Assembly: GCA_037954235.1 (NCBI GenBank)
Contig: JBBMOA010000018.1
Location: 500,001 to 564,000 of the forward strand
Reading direction: 5' to 3'
DNA: 64,000 bases
From: Aulostomus chinensis
Lineage: Eukaryota; Chordata; Actinopteri; Syngnathiformes; Aulostomidae
How positions within the stretch are numbered: position 1 is the first letter of the stretch; each line of letters begins with the position of its first letter. Shown piece by piece: positions 46,703-64,000 of the stretch. Position numbers and translations under genes: made by a program. The notes beneath the pieces were generated by a model, which saw nothing but the letters and a program-made list of their open reading frames with translations, had not been told where the DNA came from and did not search any database.

Positions 46703-49700
46703 TCAGTTTTCCCTCTGGGACCGATGCTTTTTGCGGGCCATCCGGGCCTCTCGCATCTCTTCCAGGGTCTTTCGGGGGTCCATGACGAAGGCCAGCGCCA
46801 CGGCGGCAGTGCCGTCGCCGTTCTGTCGTGAGAAGCAGAGGAAGGTGGCCCAGAGGAAGGCGCAGCAGCCCATGAAGGCCGTCCGCATGTACAGCGGCAT
46901 CAGCACGAAGTTCAGAAACTGTGATGGGAGGAGAAACAGAGACATGAATGGGTTCTCAGCATGTGGCCGGGGGACCTCGGGGGGGTCCTTAGAGTGGCTC
47001 TTATCGTGGCATCCATCCATCCAACCATTTTCTACACTGCTTATTCATAAAGGGTTGACGGGGTGGAGCCTATCCCAGCTGACATTGGGTGAGAGGCGGG
47101 GTTCACCCTGAACGGGTCACCAGTCCATCTCAGGGCCATCAGGAGCAATCAGGGGTTCAGTATCTTGCTCAAGGACACTTGGACATGGTCACCGGGGGGG
47201 GGGATCGAACCTTTAGGAATTAGAAATATATTTGTTTGTCAGTTTCACTTTTTGTGTGCTAATTCCTTGAATGTTTTCTTTTTTTGTGATTCATTTTTTA
47301 TTGTATTTTGTAATGAAACACAAAACCGTCGCTCATATGAACCAGGAGACGACAGGCAACAGTCGGCCACCACACTCACCCCCCCACAAAGACTCTCAGT
47401 CGCCACCAAGTCCTTCTTTAATGAATAGATGGAAAGACAACCAACGATTGGGGATGAAAGATGAGAGAGGAAAAAGTGAGTAAGCAACAAAGAGAGCGGA
47501 GCACGGCTGCTCTCCCAGCGTGCCGTCACCACGGGAGCGCCGCCCGCCTGCAGCAGGAGAGTCGGTGATCAAGTTCACCAGGCTCATCTGATGGCTGGGC
47601 ATCGGCAGGCCAGCCTGTTCCTGCAACGTGTTCTGGATATTTCCTGCAAATTTTCAGGAAACTTCAAACTAGTTTACACACCTTTTTCCAATATTTTTGT
47701 GAAGAAATCATTTGAAGTTGTTGGGGAGATCTTTTTCATTGCTAAGAAAGAATTACCACCAAAAATAAAAACCAAACAAACGCTAAATTTTAAACAAGTT
47801 TGAGAATAAAAGCACTTGACAAAGTCCAATAAAATGCTTCAAAACTGACTGAAATGTATGTTTATACTTTTTTTATAAATGTACATTATTTTTTGATACT
47901 TTATTCAGTGCAGGTTTTGATTAAAACTGCAGTATTTTGGTTGAAGGAAACAGATTCACTCTCAGCTGTAACGTAGTAAAATTGTGTCATTTGTGACATG
48001 AAACAATCAAAATCATCCAAACGAAACTGACGTCATCCGTTTGTCCAGGAACAAAATCAAAGCAGACACAAGCGGCATCAGGAGTTGGCTCACCTGCATG
48101 AAGGGCCAGTACATGAGTCCAGTCTGGAAGGGAACACAGGACATGATGAGAGCTGAGTCAGCAGAATGTCCCCACAAGTCCATCTAACAGTGCAGCAAGG
48201 ACACTCCAAGACACCTCTAAAGTACAAGATGGCTGACACGCCTGTGTGTGTCTGTAAAGAGCATCAGTGAAACAAGCTAACGTTAGCCTATGAAAAAGCT
48301 CCACCAGGGTCACATGACTTCAAGGTCACCACCACTAGGCTTCAGGGATCTTGTGTTTCCCCTGATGGCCTTTAATGACCTCCATGACCTCTGCAGGCTC
48401 CTCTAGACTCTTGTTAGCAACCCAGGTTTTTAAGACTCCACCACTCCAACATCCACCAGTCTGGTGTTTACTGGTGGATCTGATGTAGAACTGAACCTCC
48501 AACATCCACCGGTCTGGTGTTTACTGGTGGATCTGATGTAGAACTGAACCTCCAACATCCACCGGTCTGGTGTTTACTGGTGGATCTGATGTAGAACTGA
48601 ACCTCCACCATCCACCAGTCTGGTGTTTACTGGTGGATCTGATGTAGAACTGAACCTCCACCATCCACCGGTCTGGTGTTTACTGGTGGATCTGATGTAG
48701 AACTGAACCTCCACCATCCACCGGTCTGGTGTTACTGGTGGATCTGATGTAGAACTGAACCTCCACCATCCACTGGTCTGGTGTTTACTGGTGGATCTGA
48801 TGTAGAACTGAACCTCCAACATCCACCGGTCTGGTGTTTACTGGTGGATCTGATGTAGAACTGAACCTCCACCATCCACCGGTCTGGTGTTTACTGGTGG
48901 ATCTGATGTAGAACTGAACCTCCAACATCCACCGGTCTGGTGTTTACTGGTGGATCTGATGTAGAACTGAACCTCCACCATCCACCGGTCTGGTGTTTAC
49001 TGGTGGATCTGATGTAGAACTGAACCTCCACCATCCACCAGTCTGGTGTTTACTGGTGGATCTGATGTAGAACTGAACCTCCACCATCCACCAGTCTGGT
49101 GTTTACTGGTGGATCTGATGTAGAACTGAACCTTTTTACTTCTCCAGCTGCTGGGAGCCACAGACGGGGGAACCAGACTTTCAACAATGCAGATTTACTC
49201 CTCATCACTCTAAACTCTGTTTTTTGTGCCACAATCCCAGGCAGAAATGAGAGCTTCCTCATGGTCTCTGTGTGTTTTGCTGCCTTTGTCAACAACAGTG
49301 TGTAGCTGCTTGACATCTCACACCTTCAGTTGTGTGTTAGTAGAACTCAGGTTTTTACAGTTCAGTTCACCAATTTTCAGACAAGACGTCTGTACTTGGT
49401 GAGGCGGTGGCAGATCATCAGTGTCTGACTCTTAAACTTCAGGCTCCTCCCCCAAACTGTCAAGTCCGTCCATATTTACATTCAATTTGCTTCCTGTAGC
49501 TTTTGAAAAATTACTTGACTCCTTTACACCTGGCAGGACCTCACCTCACACACAGGATCATGCTGACTTCTCTAGCGTTGGCACGTGTCTGAGTCACCTG
49601 GCGTGCTCCCGCCGGCGAGCCTACTGCGCAGGAGCAGCCGTGGTGTAATCTGGGTTAATCTGGCTGTGAGCTCGCTGCAGCTTCCCCTGGAGGAGGGAAG

Positions 49701-50754
49701 GTGACTTTCCTACGTCCACGAGCCTAACTCACCTTCCAGGTGTTGAAGAACTTCTCCCTCCAGTCCTCTAAGATGTCCTCTTTACCCTCCAGGAAGCTCA
49801 CACCTGCGGGTCCAAGCACAGGTGATTCAGTGACCTCATCATCAAATGAGTGAGCAACAATGCTGCCCTGTGTCTCTGGAGCTCAGAGAATAATCCACAA
49901 CACCAAACACCTGTGTCGCCATTACAAACACGCAGTGGCGGCCTTCTGAAGATGTGAGCGTCACCTTCACGTCACATGACTGGCAGCCACACTCACCTGG
50001 AGGGTGTTACCTCCTCCTGAATCCTGTATTTGTCCTTTTGCTTTCCTTTGAAGCTTTTGTTTGAGTTTGGAATGAAAACAGCAAACATTTAAAACATAAA
50101 ACTGCAGGAACTCACAAACTTACGGTGACGCTCTCTTACAGTCTCGTCCATCCTCCACAGAGCCAGACACAGGGACCCTCCCTCTTGGCTAGTTAGCTTA
50201 GCACAATGACTGGTAGTGGGTGGGAAGTGTTAGCATCAGCTAGCTCAGGTCACCAACTTTCTCTCACACCATCTTTAGCACAATCGACAAGTGGACGTGT
50301 TATAAACCCTGACCCTGTCAGGCTGTTGATTCTGTATGACGTCATTAATCAATAATCTGGTTGTCATCTGGTCCCCTTCACAGAGCAGTAACAGTGTTGG
50401 GGGTGCCTGGGTCCCTCCAGGAGCCGACCTCTGCCTGGTGTTCTTACCGGTGTAGAAGACACTGGTGGCCAGAGGCGACGCGAAGCTCTGGTCCAGCAGC
50501 AGTTTGCGGAACACCATCCCTGCGGACTTCCCGGGGAAGCGGCGCTCCAGCACCCGCAGCCAGAAGTAGTTGAAGTTGCCATGGAAACTGATGGCCACCA
50601 CGGCCACGTTGCGGGTGTGTCTCCAGTCCAGGCGCTCCCTCTGCGCCAGCAGCTGGTGCACCAGGTCGCCGCCGGCGAACAGGCAGCCGTACAGGGTGAC
50701 GTTGGCCAGCCAGGGGAAGCGCTTGGCGGCCTCCTTCAGCACCGCGCTCCTCAT
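46703..50754 (-). CDS. mpv17l: Mpv17-like protein, 4 coding exons
   Basis: Member of the Mpv17/PMP22 family of small multi-span proteins of peroxisomal or mitochondrial membranes; MPV17L is linked to reactive-oxygen metabolism. Coding exons in transcript order: 50754-50448, 49803-49733, 48123-48094, 46918-46703. They total 624 nt, 207 residues (human about 196), and phases agree. Recognisable: FPWLANVTLYG near the N-terminus, HGNFNYFWLRVLERRFPGK, GKEDILEDWREKFFNTWK, TGLMYWPFMQFLNFVLMPLY and FLWATFLCFSRQNGDG. I start at 50754, which gives the family-like short leader; an in-frame ATG at 50799 would add 15 residues rich in Pro. The basic C-terminus (ARKKHRSQREN) is longer than in human. Its place beside nde1 and myh11 matches human 16p13.11. 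Confidence 0.93.
47003..47213 (-). mobile_element. SINE-like element in mpv17l intron
   Basis: Reverse-oriented copy. The plus strand starts with the tail (ATCCATCCATCC) and runs through GGTGGAGCCTATCCCAGCTG and GAGAGGCGGGGTTCACCCTG to a head-side GATCGAACC. It has a different head from the 6581 and 27537 copies, hence a related subfamily. A G-run at 47195-47204 interrupts it. Confidence 0.65.
48274..49190 (+). repeat. Dispersed element carrying the 53-bp minisatellite, copy 3
   Basis: Left flank 48274-48445 is nearly identical to 1594-1765. Array 48446-49133 has about 13 units. The right flank (CAGCTGCTGGGAGCCACAGA) matches the reverse complement near 58205-58235 of copy 4. It lies in an mpv17l intron. 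Confidence 0.9.
50186..50250 (+). repeat. 67-bp repeat unit, locus B (single copy)
   Basis: One unit (GGCTAGTTAGCTTAGCACAA then GTGTTAGCATCAGCTAGCTC) in the first intron of mpv17l, the same family as 39648 and 56170. Confidence 0.75.
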
Positions 50755-51180
50755 GGTCGGCCGAGGACGCGGGTCCGGCGGAGCTGCTGCGGGACTCACT
50801 TCGACTCAGGACGCGGCTGCGGCAGGCAGAGCAGGCCGGGAGGGGGGCCGGCGGGCCCGAGCCACGGGATCCATGCGCGTCGGTTAAGACGGGGGCGGCG
50901 GGGCGGTCAGGCGCTTCTACCGGCAGCCGCGGGACTATCACACATGATCCGACCGCCACAGGTACCGAGCACCGCCGGTGGTCACCGGGGCGCTGCCATG
51001 ACACCGCGGCACCGCGGGAGAGAGGACTCCAATGATGACGAAGATGACGGTGAATCCCAGTAGCTTCGGTAGAAGCGCAGTACCGAGGACCCGGTGCCCC
51101 CCCCCCCCCCAGTAAATCCCGCGGCGGCGGGTCACGCGCTAATCTGCAGGATTGTCGCAGACGCGCGAGCGCTGCGTCAC
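50755..51180 (-). promoter_or_regulatory. CpG-rich 5' region of mpv17l
   Basis: CpG-dense sequence continues from exon 1 upstream to about 51180, including GGGGGCGGCGGGGCGG near 50890 (a GC-box cluster) and a C-run at 51100-51110. This is consistent with a CpG-island promoter on the minus strand. The start site was not located. Confidence 0.5.
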
Positions 51181-51235
51181 TGACACCAGCAGCGCATCTT
51201 CAGTTCATCTGAGGTCAGCAGAGGGGCGACCCTGG

Positions 51236-51405
51236 AGGACTCGGACCAGAGGGGCCCACACCCAGGAGGGCCCAGACACAGGAGGGCCCGGACAAGGGGG
51301 GCCCACACCCAGGAGGAACCCACCAGGGGGGCCCAGACCCAGGAGGACCCAGACTGAGGAGGGCGAGGACCCAGGAGGGCCCGGACCCAGGAGCAGGGCC
51401 CACGG
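51236..51405. repeat. GC-rich short tandem repeat
   Basis: Degenerate units of about 18-20 bp built from CCCAGGAGG, GGGCCCA and CCCAGAC. Open frames over it (Gly/Pro-rich) are artefacts. Confidence 0.75.
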
Positions 51406-51775
51406 GAACTGAATGAGCCACACCAACTGTGATCAGGAGGCTCCAGAGGTTCTGATCATGTGACTTGTAGATATTACCTGGGTCCAGGTAACTGGACTGA
51501 GGGAGACAGGCGACATTTGTAACTGATTCTACTGGAGTTCAAGAACCCACCCGGGCCTCCCAGCAGAACCATGGTTGCCGGGGGGCTGAGCCTCGGCCTG
51601 GCGGCCGTTGCTGGGCTAACAGTTTTTCATGAGTGTCTCGATGTTGTGACTGGCGGGGTTTCACCGATTCTCCTCATGAATCCTGAGGTTTTCACGCGTC
51701 AACAGGCAACAGGCTTTAGAACCCCGGAGAACCCAAGAACCACTTGGGATCGATGAGAACTGCCCAGAAATCGTT
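51406..51775. other. Intergenic stretch, nothing recognised
   Basis: A short frame from 51571 (MVAGGLSLGLAAVAGLTVFH) looks hydrophobic but has no support from splice sites or family similarity. Confidence 0.35.
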
Positions 51776-52590
51776 AATACATCCATCATCCCTCCCTCCA
51801 TCATCCCTCCCTCCATCATCCCTCCCTCCATCATCCATCCATCATCCCTCCATCATCCATCCATCATCCCTCCATCCATCATCCCTCCATCATCCATCCA
51901 TCATCCCTCCATCCATCATCCCTCATCATCCATCCATCATCCATCCATCCATCATCCCTCCCTCCATCATCCATCCATCCATCATCCCTCCATCATCCAT
52001 CATCATCCCTCCATCATCCATCCATCATCCCTCCCTCCATCATTCATCCATCCATCATCCCTCCCTCCATCATCCATCCCTCCATCAATCATCCCTCCAT
52101 CCATCCATCCATCCATCATCCCTCCATCCATCCATCCATCCATCTTCCCTCCCTCCATCATCCATCCCTCCATCATCCCTCAATCCATCCATCCCTCCAT
52201 CTTCTCCCTCTCCTCCTGTTCAGGGTGGTGGGGGTGGAGCCTATCCCAGCAGCCTTCCCCCTGGACAGGTCACCAGTCCATGGCAGGGCCAACACATAGA
52301 GACAGACAACCATTGGCTCTCCCAGCCACGCCTACGGTCAATTTAGAGTCTGGATCAACCTGGTCCCTCTTGATGTCTTTGGACTGTGGAGGAAGCTGGA
52401 GTACCAGAGAGAACCCAGCAGGAACAGGGAGAACATGGAGACTCACCCAGAAAGACCCCGTGCTGCAGCCGGGGCTCCACCCACAACCTTCTTGCTGGGG
52501 GCCACAGGGAGGACCACTGCTCCACCCACAACCTTCTTGATGGGGGCCACGGTGAGGACCACCGCTCCACCGGACCACCGTATACATCGA
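51776..52590 (-). mobile_element. SINE-like element with a greatly expanded (GGATGG)n-type tail
   Basis: 52215-52590 is a reverse-oriented copy of the family seen at 6581 and 27537, with a partly duplicated head (CCACAACCTTCTTG occurs twice). Directly at its tail end, 51780-52205 is a 425-bp CCATC/CCTCC microsatellite, the reverse complement of the GGATGG tail motif. The tail seems to have seeded the microsatellite. The 200-residue Ile/His/Pro/Ser frame over it is not a gene. Confidence 0.75.
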
Positions 52591-53199
52591 TCAGATATCG
52601 ATTATCTTGGCTCAGCCAGACCTGCTGCACCACTGCGAGCCACTAGAGGGAGACGGAGTGCCACTTCCCATCAGTTTGAAGACTGAAATGAACAGAAAAG
52701 CGAACGAGGTCGGTGTTCCGGGTCGGATCCTTGACTCCAGACTTTGTGAAGATGACCTCAGGGTCTGCTTCCAGTCTCCGGGATAACAGAAGTGGTTTAT
52801 TGTCTTAATTGTAGTTTGATTACCCCCCCCTTTTTTTTTTTTACCTTGAATTCTTGTTAATTTCATTGTGACATTTTCAGATGTTGTGTTTGTCATTTAT
52901 TGGTTGTGTGCTGCTCCACCTCTCAGTGAACAACGGAAATTATTCAGGGAGACCGAAACCTCACCAAAATCATCAGTCGTCTTTTCGAGTACATTTTTAA
53001 AGGTTTAAAGGGTTTAATATTCAATCGTTATTATTCATTTACTTGTTTGTTTATTCATCAGCTGGCGGGCCACATCCGGCCCCCGGACCCATGTAGACCA
53101 CCTCACTCAGCGTTCTCAATACATTAAAAACTACAAAAGAGGATCTCAAATAAACAAGACTTGGACTCGCGTCAACTTACGTCATCAGATCGCCAGGAG
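52591..53199. other. Intergenic stretch, nothing recognised
   Basis: AT-rich with a C/T homopolymer patch at about 52824-52841. No gene was seen. Confidence 0.4.
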
Positions 53200-53259
53200 A
53201 AATTCAAGGGCTAAATATGATTTCATTGGCTGGACTCCCTGTCAATCAAAACGAACTCG

Positions 53260-53445
53260 TCTGTGATTGGCTGCGGAGCCTAAAACTCGAAAGTGTCATT
53301 TTTGGACTTGAGGCAAAACTTGAGTGCGTCGCGCGGCGCTTCGAGCGGTTTCACGACGTCTGGCTGCGGAATGTCGTCCCGAGGCGAGTGAGGCGGGCAC
53401 CGGAGGAGTTTCCTCTCTCAGCCGCGGAGGCTTTTCGCGTCGCAG
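53260..53445 (+). promoter_or_regulatory. CpG-rich segment: candidate crlf3 promoter and first exon
   Basis: A sharp rise in CpG (GCGTCGCGCGGCGCTTCGAG near 53325) ends in a possible donor, GTCGCAG then GTCTGT, at 53446. The first crlf3 coding exon begins behind an acceptor at 57873, so an upstream non-coding exon is required. This is the only CpG-rich, promoter-like segment on the plus strand before it. It is inferred from context. Confidence 0.4.
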
Positions 53446-56169
53446 GTCTGTAGTTGCTGCTACTGTTCTTGTGACTAGCGGCTAATGCTAATGAGCGTGT
53501 TCCAAGTGTCATTGTCTTTCGGCCGGAACGCAACTTTCCTCCTGTCCAAACCGACGCTGTTACCGGGGATTCGTGATCTCTGTCCCGCTACCACAGGCTA
53601 GAAGTCGGCCGGTTATCGAGCCCTCGCTCATCATTTACAGCCGGCAGCGGAAACTTTCCTGCTAGTTCGCCCACCAGCATCACTTTTTTTATCACGACCC
53701 ACCGAACTTCTCTTCAAATTGATGTTTGGGCCATAAAGACGTCACTGGTTGCGTTTCTGTGCCGAACCAGCAGTCACGTGTCAGACCCGCCGGTGGCGAG
53801 GCCGGGGTCCGCTGCTGTGTGAGGGAGGTGAACGGTGGTCCGTCCGCGACCGCGGGAGCGTTCGATAATCCAGACTGGAGCTGCTGGGGAGCCTGGGGTG
53901 AGAGTTGAGACCAGTGGCCGGTCGTGGGTCCGGGGGGTACTTGGTGAAAATAAGCAGAAATCCGGAAGTCGCTGCGAGCCAGCGCAGACATGTCTGCTGC
54001 TCGAATAATAACAGAAATGTGGCTTTGCTCTCGAGTTCCTTCCATAACTTTGCTGTTAGTCACAGCACGAGGAGCCCCAGGCGTCAGAGGACTACAAACA
54101 TGTCATCTTGGCTCCAGCACTGATAGTCTGGGTGTGCATGGGTCGCTAAAAAGGCAGCAGGCATTCCTGCTCCTCACCCCGGAGGAGGCTTGGCTCTCTT
54201 GTCATGACTCGCTTGTGTCTGGCAGGATCCCGGCGGGAGCAGCAGGTCGTCTTCCCATGCAGGTTGACCTACATTCTCAGAGAGCAGGATTCTCTCGCTG
54301 CCTGTTCACTCCATGATCACACAGGAACACGAGGCGAGGGGGAGGACACCGTGAGCTCGCCTACTTGGGATCACGTGGTTCTGGCGCGGGAGCCCCATCG
54401 GCTGGACGCCTGCTAGCCAGAACAGACTTTCAGTAGATTCTGGAGAGAACGAGGGATTTTACAGGTTTACAGCGACAAACTAGAGGTGTGATCAGGGTAG
54501 TTGTCAGTGGACTGATGGTGAGAAGGTGGATGGGTGGTGGTGTGATGTCATCGCGAGTACGTGCCTGCATGACCCTGCAGCTCTGTGTATAGGTTGGTGG
54601 ATGCTGCCCCCCCACTAATGCATCCAACAGTTCCCATCTCATTTGGTGGTGGAGACTTTCCTGGCTCCACCTGCAGGGAGCTGCATGGCAGGGAGGAGAT
54701 GCTGCTCCATCCACGGCCCCTCAACTCCACAGCTGCTGGTCTTGGTCTCAGTCTTTTGTTTTACTTGATAAACAATTTTAGTGCTTTTTTTTTTTTGGCC
54801 CACGAATAAATTTTGCAGATTTTTTTTCCCTGCATAAAAATTAATTGGTGACGCCAAAATCACCCTTTGGAAGGAGCCTTGTAAGTCGATGTTCCTGTTG
54901 ACTCTGAGCCTCCACAACAATCACAACATTTCAGAAATTAATGACTCTGAATTTTGTTGCAACTCAACAAGCGACTCTGGTTTGAGGCAAACAGCTTGAT
55001 GTGACGCTCACAGTGCCGACGTGTGTTTGGGTCTGCAGCTGTGTGAGGCTCCAGCTTCTGAGGGAAAGCCACCTGCCCGGATGAACCAACTGAGAGTCAC
55101 AGACAGGTGAAGGTGAATTGAAGGGGAGGGCGTTCCTACTCTTGTCGCATGTAAAGACAGCCCCATCGAAGTGATGAGGCCCCGGTAGCAACTTCCTCTG
55201 CAGCTGCTGTTAAGGAAGCGAGGCGACCGCAGCAGAGACGGTTCTACTTTCACAAACGCCAGTGGAGGATCGACGTTGTTCATCTGCTGTCTCACAGGAG
55301 GCTCTTTTAGTCAGACGAGCCTGAGGTGAACAGCTCAGACTGGTGTCACCGCTCGGTGGATGGCAGCCGCGTAGCTTCAGGTATTTCCTATTTTCATCGA
55401 CCATTTTACCTGCTAATCTCCTAGTCAGAGCTGCAGCAGTTCAGTGGGAAGAAAGCGAGCCATCAGCCATGGTCACAGGAAGCAGGAGGTTCTTCAGCTC
55501 GAGCTGCGCTTCCCTGTGTCACTCTAGATACACCAGGCCTGTTTGATTGTGTGGTGGACCACAATGAACAGCTGTTCCTCAGAATCCTTTCTTCTCATTG
55601 TTCGTATCCACACCTGAAACCTCCATGTCTGCATCCATGATGATACAGATGGAAGAAGCCCTGTCAAATACCCAGAGACATGATGAAAGAGCTCTGATGT
55701 CAAAAGGCACTGCCAGCCATGTTTAAAGACCATCGAGAGCCGTGATTGTTGGCTGTGGTCACGCTCAGCTCACACAGGACCAGGATATTTCTGGTCTAAA
55801 GCCCAAGATGCATCCTGAGGAACGATCAATTGACCAATGAAGCAGCCATGAAGTCAATGGTTTTGCTTTGAAAGTGAGTGAAAAGACCGAGGATGGACCT
55901 GCTGCTGAGTGGAGTCTGAGTCCAGCCTGGAGACGTGTCGGCTGCTGCTAGGAAGTGGTTTTCATGTTGACACACATCCTCTGTGAAACTGCTCGCTGGC
56001 TTCGACTTGTCGTTTGCGCAGGGTGATCATTTTGGCAACACGTACTGATCTGTAGAGTCCACTCAGGACTGGACTGTTGGCCTGTAATTTGATGAGGTTG
56101 AGTTTAAGTCAACCAATGAGAATCCTGCTGCTTTCTCCTGAAATTTACTGATACGATTAAAAGCTGGAA
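53446..56169 (+). other. Inferred crlf3 intron 1, left part
   Basis: CpG-rich until about 53900, then ordinary sequence. Several open frames of about 60-110 codons (for example 53990-54316) have no recognisable similarity and no splice partners. Confidence 0.4.
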
Positions 56170-57137
56170 GCCTGAATCTGAGACCCAGGCTAGTTAGCTT
56201 AGCCCAATGGCTGGTAGTGGGTGGGAAATGTTAGCATCAGCGAGCTCAGGTCCAGGATGCTGGTTAGCTTAACACAATGGCTGGAAGTGGCTGGGAAGTG
56301 TTAGCATCAGCTAGCTCAGGTCCAGGCTAGTTAGCTTAGCCCAATGGCTGGTAGTGGCTGGGAAGTGTTAGCATCAGCTAGCTCAGGTCCAGGCTAGTTA
56401 GCTTAGCCCAATGGCTGGTAGTGGCTGGGAAGTGTTAGCATCAGCTAGCTCAGGTCCAGGCTAGTTAGCTTAGCCCAATGGCTGGTAGTGGGTGGGCAGT
56501 GTTAGCATCACCTCGCTCAGGTCCAGGCTAGTTAGCTTAGCCCAATGGCTGGTAGTGGCTGGGAAATGTTAGCATCAGCGAGCTCAGGTCCAGGATGCTG
56601 GTTAGCTTAACACAATGGCTGGAAGTGGCTGGGAAGTGTTAGCATCAGCTAGCTCAGGTCCAGGCTAGTTAGCTTAGCCCAATGGCTGGTAGTGGCTGGG
56701 AAGTGTTAGCATCAGCTAGCTCAGGTCCAGGCTAGTTAGCTTAGCCCAATGGCTGGTAGTGGCTGGGAAGTGTTAGCATCAGCTAGCTCAGGTCCAGGCT
56801 AGTTAGCTTAGCCCAATGGCTGGTAGTGGGTGGGCAGTGTTAGCATCACCTCGCTCAGGTCCAGGCTAGTTAGCTTAGCCCAATGGCTGGTAGTGGCTGG
56901 GAAGTGTTAGCATCAGCTAGCTCAGGTCCAAGCTAGTTAGCTTAGCCCAATGGCTGGTAGTGGGTGGAAGTGTTAGCATCAGCTAGCTCAGGTCCAGAAT
57001 AGTTAGCTTAGCCCAATGGCTGGTAGTGGGTGGAAGTGTTAGCATCAGCTAGCTCAGGTCCAGGATAGTTAGCTTAGCCCAATGGCTGGTAGTGGGTGGG
57101 AAGTGTTAGCATCAGCTAGCTCAGGTCCAGGATGCTG
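56170..57137 (+). repeat. 67-bp tandem repeat, locus C (about 14 units, higher-order)
   Basis: Units of GGCTGGTAGTGGCTGGGAAG then TGTTAGCATCAGCTAGCTCA then GGTCCAGGCTAGTTAGCTTA then GCCCAAT. A distinctive variant (GGGAAATGTTAGCATCAGCG followed by CCAGGATGCTGG) occurs at 56223 and again at 56561. That is a 338-bp step, so a five-unit block has been duplicated. The same base unit is found at 39648 and 50186. Confidence 0.9.
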
Positions 57138-57203
57138 GTGTGTCCAGCAGGAATCCTCCTCCTCATCATCATCAGTAGCAGCAGTCGCTCTTCTAGTCCT
57201 CCA

Positions 57204-57362
57204 CAAACGTTTGGTTCTGTTGACCCAAGTTCCAGTGGAGCTTTGGAGGTGCTGCGTCAAATCACTGCTCCCAGTCAGGAAAGTAGTTCCGGCTACGTGT
57301 CTGATTCTACCACTACAACGTCTCCTCATTTTACACTGGTATTCACCACCAAGGTTACCACA
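57204..57362 (+). repeat. Dispersed repeat, copy 2 (partner at 11171-11303)
   Basis: Shares CAAACGTTTGGTTCTGTTGA and TGATTCTACCACTACAACGT with the myh11-intron copy. About 26 bases present here are missing there. Confidence 0.7.
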
Positions 57363-57887
57363 ACAAATTTGGGTTCCTGCTTTTCATTGTTGAGGATTTG
57401 CTGCACGTTTTTATCCAGGGAACCAGAAAACAGCGGTAAATGTCTTGGGGGTTCTGACTGTCATGATCACTTCAGCTGCAGGAAGCTGTGTTGGAGTGTA
57501 TTTCCCCACCTCCTCCTCTGATCACTTGAGTACATCATTTGTGGATTCATAGATGCAACAGTTCTAAATGTCTTGGATTCTGATTTTAAAGACGTCATAG
57601 TCACGGGTGAAGAAGATCCTCATCCCAGAGTGCAGGATCCACATTTTTAATTGTTGTCTAGAATTTAACAAATTTTTGTTCATTGTTGAGCAACAAAACT
57701 TGAGATTAGTTGGACATTTGTGATGGAAAACACTCCAGAATGGGTTTGACTTTCATGAGGACTTTAAAATGAGGCTCTCAGAACACACTGGCGCTGTTTG
57801 TTGTTGGTCAGCGACTGATCTCTGGAGTTCTGCTTTCACATTAACAGTTTGTTCCCGGTGTTCTTGTGTGCAGCAGGAGGAGGGAGG

Positions 57888-63932
<6,045 letters not shown>

Positions 63933-64000
63933 CGCCGCTGCTGTTCTTCTTCTGTTGTCTTTCCTCATAAGTGGCGCAGGACTGCGAGCACCTCAGCGTT
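63933..64000 (+). other. Start of crlf3 3' UTR
   Basis: The sequence after the TAG at 63930-63932 runs to the window edge. No poly(A) signal is reached. Confidence 0.6.

Noticed and set aside
51744..52346. 200-codon Ile/His/Pro/Ser frame
   Set aside because: Microsatellite (CCATCATCCCTCC type) and SINE tail, not a protein.
53990..54316. 108-codon frame as a new gene
   Set aside because: No recognisable family, no promoter or splice context, and overlapping frames of similar length exist on both strands in this GC-rich stretch.

Overview
This is a vertebrate nuclear genomic window, almost certainly from a ray-finned (teleost) fish. Five protein-coding genes are readable with standard GT-AG exons. 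Introns are compact. Long (CA)n/(GT)n tracts are dense, a teleost-type tRNA-like short interspersed element recurs, and broken non-LTR retrotransposon pieces are present. All five genes are intact in the regions seen, and I found no RNA genes.

Layout. 1-4.7 kb is intergenic and carries a large 53-bp minisatellite. 4.84-5.33 kb (minus) is a single-exon hoatz gene, a small cilia/flagella protein. A hAT-like miniature transposon with a clear 8-bp target-site duplication sits just upstream of it (5.51-6.25 kb). 7.4-34.7 kb (plus) is a complete smooth-muscle-type myosin II heavy chain gene, myh11-like: 42 coding exons including a loop-1 insert exon, 2008 residues. 36.8-42.1 kb (minus) is nde1 (8 coding exons, 339 residues), tail-to-tail with the myosin. 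46.7-50.75 kb (minus) is mpv17l (4 coding exons, 207 residues). 57.9-63.9 kb (plus) is crlf3 (8 coding exons, 445 residues), probably with a non-coding first exon near 53.4 kb.

myh11, nde1 and mpv17l are also neighbours in human 16p13.11, so the middle of the window is an ancient conserved block. That synteny, with the loop-1 insert exon, identifies the myosin as MYH11 rather than MYH9/10/14. hoatz and crlf3 lie on other chromosomes in human (11q and 17q, from memory). The five genes do not form a pathway. myh11 makes the contractile motor of smooth muscle, nde1 works with dynein/LIS1 at centrosomes and kinetochores, mpv17l is an organelle membrane protein, crlf3 is a cytosolic cytokine-receptor-like factor, and hoatz is ciliary.

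The most unusual content is repetitive. A 53-bp minisatellite occurs at four separate loci, once inverted, each time inside shared flanking sequence, so it looks like a mobile element that carries its own tandem array. A 67-bp unit occurs at three loci, with a higher-order 338-bp period at one. An array of six CCAAT boxes at exact 21-bp spacing sits at the inferred nde1 promoter. Regulatory points for myh11 include a perfect CArG box in intron 1, a loop-1 microexon behind a (TG)31 tract with a CAG-repeat acceptor, an intron splitting the first coding exon, a possible SM2-like alternative terminal exon and an atypical proline-rich tail. I saw no new enzymatic or defence system.
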